Under the pieces are notes generated by a model, which was not told the DNA's origin, made no database searches, and saw only the letters and a program-made list of their open reading frames with translations. Positions 34,633 through 43,507 of a DNA stretch of 64,000 bases are shown piece by piece; the stretch's first letter is position 1; each line of letters begins with the position of its first letter. Source of the stretch: Paracoccaceae bacterium (GTDB lineage: Bacteria; Pseudomonadota; Alphaproteobacteria; Rhodobacterales; Rhodobacteraceae); contig JAAFAB010000002.1 in the NCBI GenBank assembly GCA_018222585.1, positions 496,001-560,000 on the forward strand, given 5' to 3'. The translations under genes and the position numbers were made by a program.

Positions 34633-36909
34633 ATGAGCCGTTTTGCCGCCCCGATCGCCGAACAAGTCTGGGACATGAAATATCGGTTCAAGCAGGCCGA
34701 TGGCACGCCCATCGACCGCTCGGTCGAAGACAGTTGGCGCCGGATCGCCCGGGCGCTGGCCTCGGTCGAGGCCGACCGGGATCACTGGGAACAGGTCTTT
34801 TATGGCGCGCTGGAAGATTTCAAGTTCCTGCCCGCCGGCCGGATCACCGCCGGGGCGGGGACCGAGCGCAAGGTGACTCTGTTCAACTGCTTCGTCATGG
34901 GCACAGTGCCCGACAGCATGTCGGGGATCTTCGACATGCTGAAGGAGGCCGCGCTGACCATGCAGCAGGGCGGGGGGATCGGCTATGATTTCAGCACCAT
35001 CCGCCCGCGCGGCGCCGATGTGAAGGGCGTGGCGGCAGACGCCTCGGGCCCGCTGTCGTTCATGGATGTCTGGGACGCCATGTGCCGCACGATCATGTCC
35101 GCCGGCTCTCGCCGTGGCGCGATGATGGCGACCATGCGTTGCGATCACCCCGATATCGAGCAGTTCATCGAAGCCAAGTCCGACCCCGCCCGCCTGCGCA
35201 TGTTCAACATGTCCGTGCTGGTCACCGATCCGTTCATGGAAGCGGTCAAGGCCGACGGCCCCTGGGAGCTGATCTTCGACGGCAAGGTCTACCACACGCT
35301 GCAGGCGCGCGACCTGTGGAACAAGATCATGCAGGCGACCTATGATTACGCCGAGCCGGGCGTGATCTTCATCGACCGTATCAACAAGGCCAACAACCTG
35401 GCCTACTGCGAGACCATCGCCGCCACCAATCCCTGCGGCGAGCAACCGCTGCCGCCCTACGGCGCCTGCCTGCTGGGCTCGGTCAACCTGGCCCGCCTGG
35501 TCACCGATCCCTTCACCGACGCGGCCCGCCTGGACGCCGAGGGGCTGGACAAGCTGGTCCGCACCGCGATTCGCATGATGGACAACACCGTCGACGCCTC
35601 GGGCTTCCCGCTGGAGGCCCAGGCGCGCGAAGCCGAAGCCAAGCGCCGCATCGGCCTGGGAGTCACCGGCCTGGCCGATGCCCTGCTGATGCTCGGCCTG
35701 CGCTATGGCTCGGACGAGGCCGCCACCCAGTGCGAGGCCTGGCTGCGCGCCATCGCCCGCAGCGCCTACCTGGCCTCGGTCGACCTGGCCAAGGAAAAGG
35801 GCGCCTTCCCGCTCTTTGATCGTGACGCCTTCCTCTCCTCGGGCACCATGCAGATGATGGACGAGGACGTGCGCGCCGAAGTCGCCGAGCACGGCATCCG
35901 CAACGCCCTGCTGACCTCGATCGCGCCCACGGGCACGATCAGCCTCTACGCGGGCAACGTCAGCTCGGGGATCGAGCCGGTCTTCGCCTATGAATACACC
36001 CGCAAGGTGCTGCAGAAGGATGGCTCGCGTACCGAGGAGAAGGTTGTCGATTACGCCGTGCAGATGTGGAAGGAGCTGAAGGGCGACGCGCCGCTGCCCG
36101 ACTACTTCGTCAACGCCCAGACGCTGGAGCCCCTGGCCCACGTCAAGATGCAGGCGGCGGCGCAGAAGTGGGTCGACAGCTCGATCTCCAAGACCATCAA
36201 CTGCCCCGAGGATATCTCGTTCGACGCCTTCAAGGACGTCTACATGGAAGCCTACGAGACCGGCTGCAAGGGCTGCACCACCTACCGCCCCAACGACGTG
36301 ACCGGCTCGGTCCTGTCGGTTTCTGAGGACAAGGAAGAGGCCAAGCCGGCGATGCCCGAAGAGGGCGGAGAGATCGTCTACATGTCCGAGCCGCTGGACC
36401 GCCCGCAGGCGCTGGAGGGCAATACCTACAAGCTGAAGTGGCCCGACAGCGAACATGCGATCTACATCACCATCAACGACGTGGTGATCGGCGGTCGGCG
36501 TCGTCCCTTCGAGGTCTTCATCAATTCGAAGAACATGGAGCATTTCGCCTGGACCGTGGCCCTGACCCGGATGATCTCGGCGGTGTTCCGGCGTGGCGGT
36601 GACGTGAGCTTCGTGGTGGAAGAGCTGAAAGCGGTCTTTGATCCGCGCGGCGGGGCGTGGATCAAGGGCAGGTACATCCCCTCGATCCTGGCGGCCATAG
36701 GTGGCGTGATCGAAACCCACATGATCCAGACCGGTTTCATCGAGAGCGAGGGCCTCGGCCTGAAGACCGATCCGGCCGCGAACGTGATCGGTCTCGACGG
36801 TGGCGCGCAAAAGCGCGGCAAGGCCTGCCCCTCCTGCGGGCAATACACCCTTGCGATGGTCGAGGGCTGCATGACCTGCACCTCCTGCGGCCACAGCAAG
36901 TGCGGCTGA
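34633..36909 (+). CDS. nrdJ: Adenosylcobalamin-dependent (class II) ribonucleotide reductase
   Basis: A 758-residue enzyme making deoxyribonucleotides from ribonucleotides using the B12 radical. Visible features: LFNCFVMGTV and NPCGEQPLPPYGACLLGS (the finger-loop/active site with Cys and Glu), GVTGLADALLMLGL and APTGTISLYAG. The C-terminal part carries a TSCPD domain (KWPDSEHAIYITINDVV... ) and a Cys-rich tail CPSCGQYTL...CMTCTSCGHSKCG that probably handles reductant transfer. There is no intein. The start is supported by an AAGGGA ribosome site. It stands alone, preceded by an NrdR-like box and a structured leader. Confidence 0.95.
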   Translation: MSRFAAPIAEQVWDMKYRFKQADGTPIDRSVEDSWRRIARALASVEADRDHWEQVFYGALEDFKFLPAGRITAGAGTERKVTLFNCFVMGTVPDSMSGIFDMLKEAALTMQQGGGIGYDFSTIRPRGADVKGVAADASGPLSFMDVWDAMCRTIMSAGSRRGAMMATMRCDHPDIEQFIEAKSDPARLRMFNMSVLVTDPFMEAVKADGPWELIFDGKVYHTLQARDLWNKIMQATYDYAEPGVIFIDRINKANNLAYCETIAATNPCGEQPLPPYGACLLGSVNLARLVTDPFTDAARLDAEGLDKLVRTAIRMMDNTVDASGFPLEAQAREAEAKRRIGLGVTGLADALLMLGLRYGSDEAATQCEAWLRAIARSAYLASVDLAKEKGAFPLFDRDAFLSSGTMQMMDEDVRAEVAEHGIRNALLTSIAPTGTISLYAGNVSSGIEPVFAYEYTRKVLQKDGSRTEEKVVDYAVQMWKELKGDAPLPDYFVNAQTLEPLAHVKMQAAAQKWVDSSISKTINCPEDISFDAFKDVYMEAYETGCKGCTTYRPNDVTGSVLSVSEDKEEAKPAMPEEGGEIVYMSEPLDRPQALEGNTYKLKWPDSEHAIYITINDVVIGGRRRPFEVFINSKNMEHFAWTVALTRMISAVFRRGGDVSFVVEELKAVFDPRGGAWIKGRYIPSILAAIGGVIETHMIQTGFIESEGLGLKTDPAANVIGLDGGAQKRGKACPSCGQYTLAMVEGCMTCTSCGHSKCG

Positions 36910-36930
36910 GGCCGTGAAGGGGGGAGTTGT

Positions 36931-37026
36931 AGAACCCACTAAAACTTGTCCATTTCCGGGGTAATTTGTCCATTCCGGCACAGGAGTAATGACCACCGGC
37001 TGCGCTGCAGTCGGTGGTTTCTTTTT
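36931..37026 (+). repeat. Dispersed ~95-bp element, copy 1 (IS-end-like)
   Basis: It begins ACCCACTAAAACTTGTCC, contains two TTGTCCATT(T)CCGG direct repeats (36946-36960 region and 36966-36978) and ends in a CACCGGCTGCG..GTCGGTGG hairpin followed by TTTCTTTTT. A related element in the same order lies at 57612-57705. The clustered short repeats recall the multiple terminal repeats of IS21-like elements, but no transposase is nearby. Confidence 0.6.
36992..37025 (+). terminator. Rho-independent terminator within repeat copy 1
   Basis: ACCACCG / CGGTGGT (7 bp), a G-T pair, CTGC / GCAG (4 bp), loop GCT, then TTTCTTTTT. It is about 80 nt after nrdJ on the same strand and can end that transcript. 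Confidence 0.85.
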
Positions 37027-37222
37027 ATTTCAATGACTTGTGGATCTACCTGATTTGCGGCCTTTGATACGCCGTAAGAGCGCTCCGTCCTGGTGGGCGC
37101 CGTTGACGGCCAGACGCGCTTTCGGCATCCCTCAGGGCAAATCCGGCCGGGTTCTTTCCCACATCCCCCTCATGCAGGACCTCTGCCCGAGAGCATGGCG
37201 CAACGCGCCAGAAAGGACCTCC

Positions 37223-37318
37223 ATGACGAAGTTCAAGTTCATCGATGCCCGCTTCGCCGATCCCGACCAGAACGAGTTCTGGTCGGGATGTCCCGTGCAG
37301 TCCAGTTGGTCATTCTGA
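37223..37318 (+). CDS. 31-residue ORF with a strong ribosome site, possibly the truncated start of a gene
   Basis: ATG at 37223 follows GAAAGGACCTCC, a near-ideal ribosome site, and encodes MTKFKFIDARFAD before running into the 30-bp palindrome (37260-37289) and stopping at 37318. It may be a small protein, or the 5' remnant of a gene cut by the insertion or rearrangement that brought in the palindrome. The product is not recognised. Confidence 0.35.
   Translation: MTKFKFIDARFADPDQNEFWSGCPVQSSWSF
37260..37289. repeat. 30-bp near-perfect palindrome
   Basis: Arms ATCCCGACCAGAAC (37260-37273) and GTTCTGGTCGGGAT (37276-37289) are perfect 14-bp inverted repeats separated only by GA. A related core CCCAGTCGGGATGAC recurs at 37337-37351. 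It lies 21 nt beyond the pmtA-like stop on the minus strand and could act as a terminator hairpin, although no T-run follows. Confidence 0.75.
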
Positions 37319-37981
37319 TGTCTCTCTCAAGCTGATCCCAGTCGGGATGACCTTTGGGTGACAGTCCGGTTGGCGGTCCGCCTTCTTGGTGATGCGATAG
37401 ACGGACGCCGGCGGCAGGTTGCGCCAAGTGCCTCCGATCCGGCGCGCCTCGAGCCCGAGACGATCGAGGATCGTGGCGGGCACCGGACAAACCGGGCCGT
37501 AGGTGAACTGATGAAGGCCGGCACCGGGCCGCAGGCAGGCAAAAACGCTCGACAGGATCCGCAGGACGACACCGGGCGGCATCGACAAAAGGCCGAGGCC
37601 ACTGATCGCGGCGCCGGCGCGCGTGTGCGGAAACAGGAGCTTCGACACGATCCGCGAGGCGTCGGCCCGTATGATGCGGACCCCGGGGAACCCCGCCGCA
37701 AGGTACCCGGCGAACTCCGCGTTGATTTCCACCAGCGTCAGATCGGCAGGAGCGATCCCACGATCAATCAGCGCCCGGGTGAAGGTGCCTGTCCCCGGGC
37801 CAAGTTCCAGGATCGGACCATGCTCCGGCCCGATGTCCACGGTCATCAGGCGGGCAAGCGCCGCCCCCGACGGCGAGACTGCGGCGACTTCGAGGGGGGC
37901 AGCCGCCCAGGCCCGCAGGAACAGCCGCAGCGCCGATGCACCGCCGGGACGACCTCCGCTTGCAGGGTACACCATGGTCAT
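37310..37981 (-). CDS. PmtA-like phospholipid N-methyltransferase
   Basis: A 223-residue SAM-dependent methyltransferase of the Sinorhizobium PmtA type (phosphatidylethanolamine to phosphatidylcholine pathway). Supporting features: FLRAWAAAPLEVAAVSPSG near the start (as in PmtA KSW..P...GAV.PSG), SAM motif ILELGPGTGTFTRAL, LTLVEINAEF, and later QFTYGPVCPVP. The last ~24 residues (after VYRITKK) look unlike the family and run into the palindrome-rich DNA, suggesting the original 3' end was altered. The ATG at 37981 overlaps the iorB stop by 4 nt (ATGA), so it is translationally coupled to it. Confidence 0.75.
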   Translation of the reverse strand: MTMVYPASGGRPGGASALRLFLRAWAAAPLEVAAVSPSGAALARLMTVDIGPEHGPILELGPGTGTFTRALIDRGIAPADLTLVEINAEFAGYLAAGFPGVRIIRADASRIVSKLLFPHTRAGAAISGLGLLSMPPGVVLRILSSVFACLRPGAGLHQFTYGPVCPVPATILDRLGLEARRIGGTWRNLPPASVYRITKKADRQPDCHPKVIPTGISLRETSE

Positions 37982-40299
37982 GCGTCTCCCTGCTGAAGGA
38001 CCGATCGGGTGCGTCGCTCGCCGATCATTTCGGTGATGGCCAGCGGCAGCGACCGAAGCCGCCGTCCCGTCGCCGCGTGGATCGCGTTCGCGACGGCCGC
38101 AGCGACCGGGACGACGCCGGGCTCTCCGACCCCGCAGGGCCCCTCGTTGCTGTCCATCAAGGACACTTCGATGGCGGGCGCGTTCGCCAGGCGCTGGACT
38201 GGGAAGTCATGAAAGTTCGATTCCACGACGGCGCCATCCTCAATGGTCAGGCGGCTCATCAGGGCGGTCGTCACGCCGTATATGATGCCCCCTTCCACCT
38301 GCGCGATCACCGTGTCCGGGTTGATAATCAGCCCGGCGTCGAGGGCGCAGAAGACCCGGTCGACCTGGATCTCGCCATCATCCGAAACTGTGACCTCTGC
38401 CACCTGGGCGACGACGCTGCGATAACATTCGTCGATCGCGATGCCGCGGCCTCGTCCCGGCGGCAGCGCCGTGCTCCAGCCCGCCATCTCCGCGACGCGG
38501 TCCAGCACGGCGAGGTGTCGGGGGCTGTCGCGCAACAGCGACCGTCGGTAGGCCAGCGGGTCGATCCCGGCCTCGGTCGCGCATTCGTCGATGAAGCTTT
38601 CGGCGAAGAACGTGTTGAACGAATAGCCGTTGGACCGCCAGAAGTGTATCGGGATGTGGCTCGGAACGTTCTGGCTGTGCATCCGGCGGTTCGGGATCGC
38701 ATAATAGGGCTTGTCGAGCCCTTCGACCGACAAGGCGTCGCCATCGGGTCCGGGGTTGAAGGGAAAATTGCGCCCGGCGACCGAGTTCAGGATCGACTGG
38801 GTTGCGACGCGCGCGTCGTAGGCGAGCGGCAGACCGTCCGGCCCAAGCGCGGCGCGAATCCTCCCCGCCGCCTGGCTGCGATAGAGCCCGCGGCCGATGT
38901 CCTCCTCCCTCGACCACATGACCTTGACCGGGCGGCCGGGATAGCGCGCCGCAAGAAACGCGGCCTCGGCGATGACGTCCGCGTCACTGCGCCGACCGAA
39001 GGCGCCGCCGTTCATCGTGACGTTGAGGGTGACCTCCTCTGGCGAGACACCGGCCCAATCCATGCCGCGATGGAGGCCCGCGCTCATCGTGGAGCGGTTC
39101 TGCGACGGCGCCCAGAGCTCGGCGCTGCCGTCCTCGCGGAGGATCGCCGTGGCGTTCATCGTTTCCATGCAGGCATGGGTGACGTGGGGAACATCGTACT
39201 CCGCCTCGACGAACCTGCCGTCGGGCGCGGCAAGCGCGGCATCGACATCGCCTTCGTCGATGTTCTCGTAGGGGGACTCGGATTCCAGAGCCGCCTTCAT
39301 CCGGAGCGACAGGGTCGCGCTGCTTTCGTTGTCAGCCTCGGTCGTCGTCCATTCGGCATCGAGCCGCCAGGCAGCCTCCTCGGCCTGCCACCATGATTCG
39401 GCAACGATAGCGACATGGAGCCCGTTGATCACCGTCACGTCCCGCACGCCGGGCATGGCGCGCAGTTCTCGCTCGTTGTGGATGATCGCCAGCCCGGCAC
39501 CGAAGACCGGCGCGTGGCGGATCGAGGCGTGCAGCATTCGCGGGAGCACCACATCCATGCCGAACACCGGCGCGCCGCGAACCTTGGCGGGGATGTCGAC
39601 GCGCGGCTGGGCGCGCCCGACGATCCGCCAGTCTTCGCGCGGCTTCAGGACAGGATCGTCGGGTGGGGGCAGGGTGGCCGCCTCCTGCGCAAGTTCGGCA
39701 TAGGAGAGGGAGCGCCTCGTCGCGTCATGATGTACGGCGGCGGCCTCGGTCCTCAGCTCGCTTTCCGGCACGTCGAGGCGCGCGGCCGCGGCGGCGACGA
39801 GCATCCCGCGCGCGGCCGCCCCGGCCACGCGCATCGGATGCCACAGGCTCATCGTCGAGGCCGAGGCACCGGTGGCGATGAAGCCGATTTCTCCCAGCAC
39901 CCGCCGCGCCAGCCAGACCACCGGCCCGCTTGCCTCTTCCGGCCTGACCTGCAGCACGTTGAACCACGACGAATAGGCGGCGTGCGCCGCGGTGGGGAAG
40001 ACGACGCGGATGCGCTCGTCGAAGGGCAGGTCCATCTCTTCTGCGACCACCATGGCGAGGCCGGTATGGATGCCTTGCCCCATCTCGGTCCGTGGAACGC
40101 TGATCGTGACGGTTCCGTCGGCGTGGACGACGACGAAGGCGTTCAGCTCGGCGGTGTCGCCGTCGACGGCTCCACCGTTCAGGCCATCGACATCGACGGT
40201 GGCAAGGTAGCCGACGCCGCCGATGCCGGCCACGAGAGCGGTACCTCCGACGGCGGCGCCGGTCAGCAGGAAGGCGCGTCTGGACAGAATACGGGTCAT
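37978..40299 (-). CDS. iorB: Isoquinoline 1-oxidoreductase-like molybdenum subunit, Tat-exported
   Basis: A 773-residue molybdopterin-binding subunit of the IorB/AldH type. The N-terminus MTRILSRRAFLLTGAAVGG is a twin-arginine (SRRAFL) signal, so it works in the periplasm. Cofactor-contact motif NGGAFGRRSDAD and the catalytic Glu in CGVGEPGVVPVAAA are present. Such enzymes oxidise N-heterocycles or aldehydes, passing electrons to a partner [2Fe-2S] subunit and then to cytochrome c. The substrate is unknown. The partner gene (iorA) lies directly upstream. No cytochrome or XdhC-like chaperone is adjacent. Confidence 0.82.
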   Translation of the reverse strand: MTRILSRRAFLLTGAAVGGTALVAGIGGVGYLATVDVDGLNGGAVDGDTAELNAFVVVHADGTVTISVPRTEMGQGIHTGLAMVVAEEMDLPFDERIRVVFPTAAHAAYSSWFNVLQVRPEEASGPVVWLARRVLGEIGFIATGASASTMSLWHPMRVAGAAARGMLVAAAAARLDVPESELRTEAAAVHHDATRRSLSYAELAQEAATLPPPDDPVLKPREDWRIVGRAQPRVDIPAKVRGAPVFGMDVVLPRMLHASIRHAPVFGAGLAIIHNERELRAMPGVRDVTVINGLHVAIVAESWWQAEEAAWRLDAEWTTTEADNESSATLSLRMKAALESESPYENIDEGDVDAALAAPDGRFVEAEYDVPHVTHACMETMNATAILREDGSAELWAPSQNRSTMSAGLHRGMDWAGVSPEEVTLNVTMNGGAFGRRSDADVIAEAAFLAARYPGRPVKVMWSREEDIGRGLYRSQAAGRIRAALGPDGLPLAYDARVATQSILNSVAGRNFPFNPGPDGDALSVEGLDKPYYAIPNRRMHSQNVPSHIPIHFWRSNGYSFNTFFAESFIDECATEAGIDPLAYRRSLLRDSPRHLAVLDRVAEMAGWSTALPPGRGRGIAIDECYRSVVAQVAEVTVSDDGEIQVDRVFCALDAGLIINPDTVIAQVEGGIIYGVTTALMSRLTIEDGAVVESNFHDFPVQRLANAPAIEVSLMDSNEGPCGVGEPGVVPVAAAVANAIHAATGRRLRSLPLAITEMIGERRTRSVLQQGDA

Positions 40300-40310
40300 C
40301 GCTGGGATCC

Positions 40311-40772
40311 TCAGGCTCGGGCCATTTCGGCGGCGCGATGGATCGCGCGGCGAATGCGGGGATAGGTCCCGCAGCGGCAGATGTTCGATATGGCGTCGTC
40401 GATCTCGGCATCGGTCGGATCGGGATTGCGGGCGAGCAGCTCCGTCGCCGCGATGAGGAAGCCGGGCTGGCAGAACCCGCACTGGGGAACCTGTTCGGCG
40501 ATCCAGGCCTGCTGGACGATGGACAGCGTGCCGTCCTCGTCCTCCAGACCCTCCACGGTCACGACATCCGCGCCTTCGATGCTTTGCAGCGGCACGATGC
40601 AGGACGGGGTGGACACCCCATTGATCAGGACCCGGCAGGCGCCGCATTGCGCGACCCCGCAGCCGTATTTCGGCCCCAGCGTGTCAAGGTCCTCGCGGAG
40701 GACCCACAGAAGCGGCTTGGCCGGATCGGCCGTAACGTCTGCAGGCCTGCCGTTCAGGGTGAAAGCGACCAT
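40311..40772 (-). CDS. iorA: Isoquinoline 1-oxidoreductase-like [2Fe-2S] subunit
   Basis: A 153-residue iron-sulfur subunit carrying two [2Fe-2S] clusters: the plant-type GCGVAQCGACRVL near residues 37-49 and the second QCGFCQPGF...ICRCGTYPRI. It hands electrons from the molybdenum subunit to the acceptor and is thought to be carried across the membrane with IorB. It begins the minus-strand operon iorA-iorB-pmtA, and faces a divergent response regulator gene. Confidence 0.87.
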   Translation of the reverse strand: MVAFTLNGRPADVTADPAKPLLWVLREDLDTLGPKYGCGVAQCGACRVLINGVSTPSCIVPLQSIEGADVVTVEGLEDEDGTLSIVQQAWIAEQVPQCGFCQPGFLIAATELLARNPDPTDAEIDDAISNICRCGTYPRIRRAIHRAAEMARA

Positions 40773-41095
40773 CCAGCTTCCCTTTCGATCTTGGGGGGCA
40801 TGCCGGCGAACGCGGCGTGACCCGAATTTATCGATGCGTCGCCCCTTGCAGGCGATGCAGCTACACGAGCGGGTGCCAGCCGTTGACGACCTGGCAGTCG
40901 CTCCCGGGGGTGGTGATACCGTTCCAGTGTCGCGCGGCTGTGCCGGGCGTGCCCCGAACTGTAACCAAGTGTCGCGACGGGAACCGGGGCGCTCGCCAGG
41001 GTTCGATTCTGATACATTCGGTTACACTTCTTTCTGCCCCGCCTGCCTTCGACTGCGGTAGAAGGCAGCGAACCTGGACCGCAGAGGGCTCGAGA
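40773..41095. promoter_or_regulatory. Divergent iorA / two-component-system control region
   Basis: 323 nt with repeated elements: AGTGTCGCG at 40926-40934 and 40968-40976 (starts exactly 42 bp apart, four helical turns), plus GTAACC (40961-40966) and its inverse GGTTAC (41020-41025). These are candidate binding sites for the adjacent response regulator. No promoter boxes were assigned. Confidence 0.4.
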
Positions 41096-41821
41096 ATGGA
41101 CCAAGTGCCGCATATCGCCGTCGTCGATGATCACCGCGAGATCCGCGATCTCGTGGGGCAGTACCTGCGCACCCAGGGCTACCGCGTCAGCCTGGCGGAG
41201 GGCGGCACGGCCCTGCGCCGCATCCTGGAAACGGGCGCGCCCGATCTCGTTGTTCTCGACATCATGATGCCGGGCGAAGACGGGCTGACGCTCTGCCGCG
41301 CGATCCAGGCCCGGCCGGGCGCCGATATCCCGATCATCTTCCTGACCGCCCGTGGCGAGGAGACCGACAGGGTGATCGGGCTGGAACTCGGTGCGGACGA
41401 CTATCTCGTGAAGCCATTCTCGTCGCGTGAGCTGCTCGCCCGGATCAAGGCGGTGCTGCGGCGGGCCCATGCGTTGCCGCCCCGCAGCGGGGCGCGGCGG
41501 ACTGGCGCGCTACGGTTCGACCGCTGGGTGTTCGATCTCAGCCGGCGCGAACTGCAGGGCGACGATGGTGTGGGGCTGCCGCTGTCGAATGCCGAATACC
41601 GGCTTCTCAAGGTCTTCACGGAGCATCCCGGCATTGTGCTGAGCCGCGACCAGTTGCTCGATATGACGGTGGGCCGCGAAGCCGAACCGTTCGACCGCTC
41701 GATCGACAATCAGATCAGCCGACTGAGACGGAAGGTCGAGCGCGATCCCAGGAATCCGATTCTCATCCAGACCCACCGGGGCGGGGGCTACAGTTTCATC
41801 CCGGAGGTGCATGCCGTATGA
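41096..41821 (+). CDS. OmpR-family response regulator
   Basis: A 241-residue two-domain transcription factor. The receiver domain has the acidic pair in VVDDHREIRDL, phospho-accepting Asp in VVLDIMMPGEDG and Lys in YLVKPFSSRE. The C-terminal winged helix-turn-helix includes LSNAEYRLLKVFTEHPGIVLSRDQL and the DNA-contacting SRLRRKVERDP. It overlaps the sensor kinase gene by 4 nt (ATGA). The divergent iorA-iorB-pmtA operon is its most obvious target. The start at 41096 begins the receiver domain; an upstream in-frame start at 40817 only reads the promoter region. Confidence 0.93.
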   Translation: MDQVPHIAVVDDHREIRDLVGQYLRTQGYRVSLAEGGTALRRILETGAPDLVVLDIMMPGEDGLTLCRAIQARPGADIPIIFLTARGEETDRVIGLELGADDYLVKPFSSRELLARIKAVLRRAHALPPRSGARRTGALRFDRWVFDLSRRELQGDDGVGLPLSNAEYRLLKVFTEHPGIVLSRDQLLDMTVGREAEPFDRSIDNQISRLRRKVERDPRNPILIQTHRGGGYSFIPEVHAV

Positions 41822-43227
41822 CGTGGCTGGCCCGGCTCTGGCAGAGGAGTCTCGGCGTCCAGCTCATGGCGTCGATTCTGTTCGCCCTCATCGTGTCGCA
41901 GTTCGTCTCGCTGGCGATCCTCTGGGACTATCTCCAGTCCGACAAGCGGGCCTCGGCGCGTGAAGAGCTCGTGCATCGCGCGACCGCGGTCGCGCGCCTG
42001 TACGAGGCCGCGCCGGCGGCGCTCCGCAACGATCTCATCCGCATCAGCAGCACGGAAACGTCGCGCTTCTGGGTATCGGACGACGAGCCGGTCACCCTCG
42101 AGGCCTGGGTGCGCCGGGCATTCGGCGAGTTCGAGGCGCCGCTCGGGGAACTGCTGGACGAGGGCGGGCGGCGGCTCTCGCCCTCTCTGCCCGAGGACGC
42201 GGCACCCCATACCTTCCTCAGGGGCATGAGCTGGACGGAAGCGGCGGAGGTGCGGACGGAGCTGCCGGCAAACGCGCGGTCGCTCGACTTCGCCAGTCAG
42301 GACGGGGCCGGCGTGATCGTGCCGCTGGGCGAGGACAGATGGCTCAACGCGGCATTCTACAAGGCGCTGCCGCCAACGCTCTGGCAGACCCACCTGCCGC
42401 TGTCGCTCGGCCTTGCCGCCATGCTGGTGTCGATCATCGGGATCCTGACCGTGCGGCGGATCGCCCGCCCGCTGCGGGAGCTGACGCGCGCCGCCAACAT
42501 GCTGGGCCGGGGCGAGGCGGTGCCGCCGCTGCCGGAACGTGGCCCGCAGGATGTCCGGCGTACGACGAGCGCCTTCAATGCCATGCAGGAGCGTCTGCAC
42601 AGGTTCGTCGCGGATCGCAGCCGTATGCTTGGGGCCATCGGTCACGACATGCGCACGCCGCTCACGACCTTGCGGCTGCGCGCCGAGCTGGTCGAGAACG
42701 CGGAGCTTCAGGAGAGGATGCTCTCTACCATCGCCGAAATGGAGGCCATGACGGAGTCTGCGCTGGCGCTGGCCCGGCAGGAAACGGAGACGGAACCGAC
42801 ACGCACCATCGACCTATCCGCGCTGGTCGAAAGCGTTTGCGAGGATCTGGCTGAACTCGGCCGGCCCGTTCGGTTTCATGACGGAGACCGGTTGACCTTC
42901 CGGTGCCGTCCGGAAGGGCTTCGGCGGGTGGTCCGGAACCTCGCCGAGAACGCCGCGCGCTACGGCGGAGGTGCGGAGGTGCGGGTTCTGCGCGACTCGG
43001 GAGCGGTCAGGATCGTCGTCGACGACAACGGCCCCGGTGTCCCTGTAGATCGTTTCGAAGACGTCTTCGCGCCGTTCTTCCGCCTGGAGAGTTCGCGCTC
43101 ACGTGACACCGGTGGCGTCGGTCTTGGCCTTGCCATCGCCCGCGCCATTGCCCGCCAGCATGGTGGTGACATCCATCTGTCTCCGCGCAATCCTGGACTA
43201 CGGGCCACCGTGGTGCTGCCGATCTGA
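41818..43227 (+). CDS. Sensor histidine kinase
   Basis: A 469-residue membrane kinase partner of the preceding regulator. An N-terminal transmembrane helix (LMASILFALIVSQFVSLAIL), a periplasmic domain, a second helix (SLGLAAMLVSIIGIL), then HAMP (RRIARPLRELTRAANMLGRG). The phospho-accepting His is in GAIGHDMRTPLTTLRLR. The catalytic domain shows VRNLAENAARYG (N box), VVDDNGPGVP (G1) and GGVGLGLAIARAI (G2). The input signal is unknown. Confidence 0.93.
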   Translation: MTWLARLWQRSLGVQLMASILFALIVSQFVSLAILWDYLQSDKRASAREELVHRATAVARLYEAAPAALRNDLIRISSTETSRFWVSDDEPVTLEAWVRRAFGEFEAPLGELLDEGGRRLSPSLPEDAAPHTFLRGMSWTEAAEVRTELPANARSLDFASQDGAGVIVPLGEDRWLNAAFYKALPPTLWQTHLPLSLGLAAMLVSIIGILTVRRIARPLRELTRAANMLGRGEAVPPLPERGPQDVRRTTSAFNAMQERLHRFVADRSRMLGAIGHDMRTPLTTLRLRAELVENAELQERMLSTIAEMEAMTESALALARQETETEPTRTIDLSALVESVCEDLAELGRPVRFHDGDRLTFRCRPEGLRRVVRNLAENAARYGGGAEVRVLRDSGAVRIVVDDNGPGVPVDRFEDVFAPFFRLESSRSRDTGGVGLGLAIARAIARQHGGDIHLSPRNPGLRATVVLPI

Positions 43228-43248
43228 AAGGCGGGGGTGCGCCAACGG

Positions 43249-43386
43249 ATGTCGTTCCCCGCGCCTGACACGCCTCCGCAAGAGATCTTGGGGGTGATGA
43301 AGTCAGGTGCGATGATCTGGACCAATCTCGTCCGCGACCTGCAGTCGAATGCCGAGCTGAAGCGCCTCGAAGCTGCGGTTTTCTAA
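43249..43386 (+). CDS. 45-residue ORF of unknown origin
   Basis: ATG-initiated frame ending TAA, MSFPAPDTPPQEILG then SNAELKRLEAAVF. The C-terminal half is amphipathic. It directly follows the kinase gene. It could be a small protein or the remnant of a larger gene, given the debris that follows. Confidence 0.3.
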   Translation: MSFPAPDTPPQEILGVMKSGAMIWTNLVRDLQSNAELKRLEAAVF

Positions 43387-43507
43387 GTCGTGACAGCGGG
43401 CCGTAGCACCCAGGGCCGACCCAACCGCCGAGCATGTCCGCCCCAGACGGGACCCTGGACGCGGGACAGGCGAGGGACAGACGCGGGGACAGACGAGGGG
43501 CGGCAGA

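Larger units (their letters stand above)
36910..37222. other. Gap between nrdJ and a truncated small ORF
   Basis: Contains the IS-end-like element (36931-37026) with an internal terminator. The remainder (37027-37222) shows no gene and no recognised motif. Confidence 0.6.

Noticed and set aside
41000-41020. GGTTCGATTC tRNA-like T-loop sequence in the divergent iorA/response-regulator region
   Set aside because: The flanking bases cannot form the 5-bp T-stem and no acceptor or anticodon arm is found; chance match.
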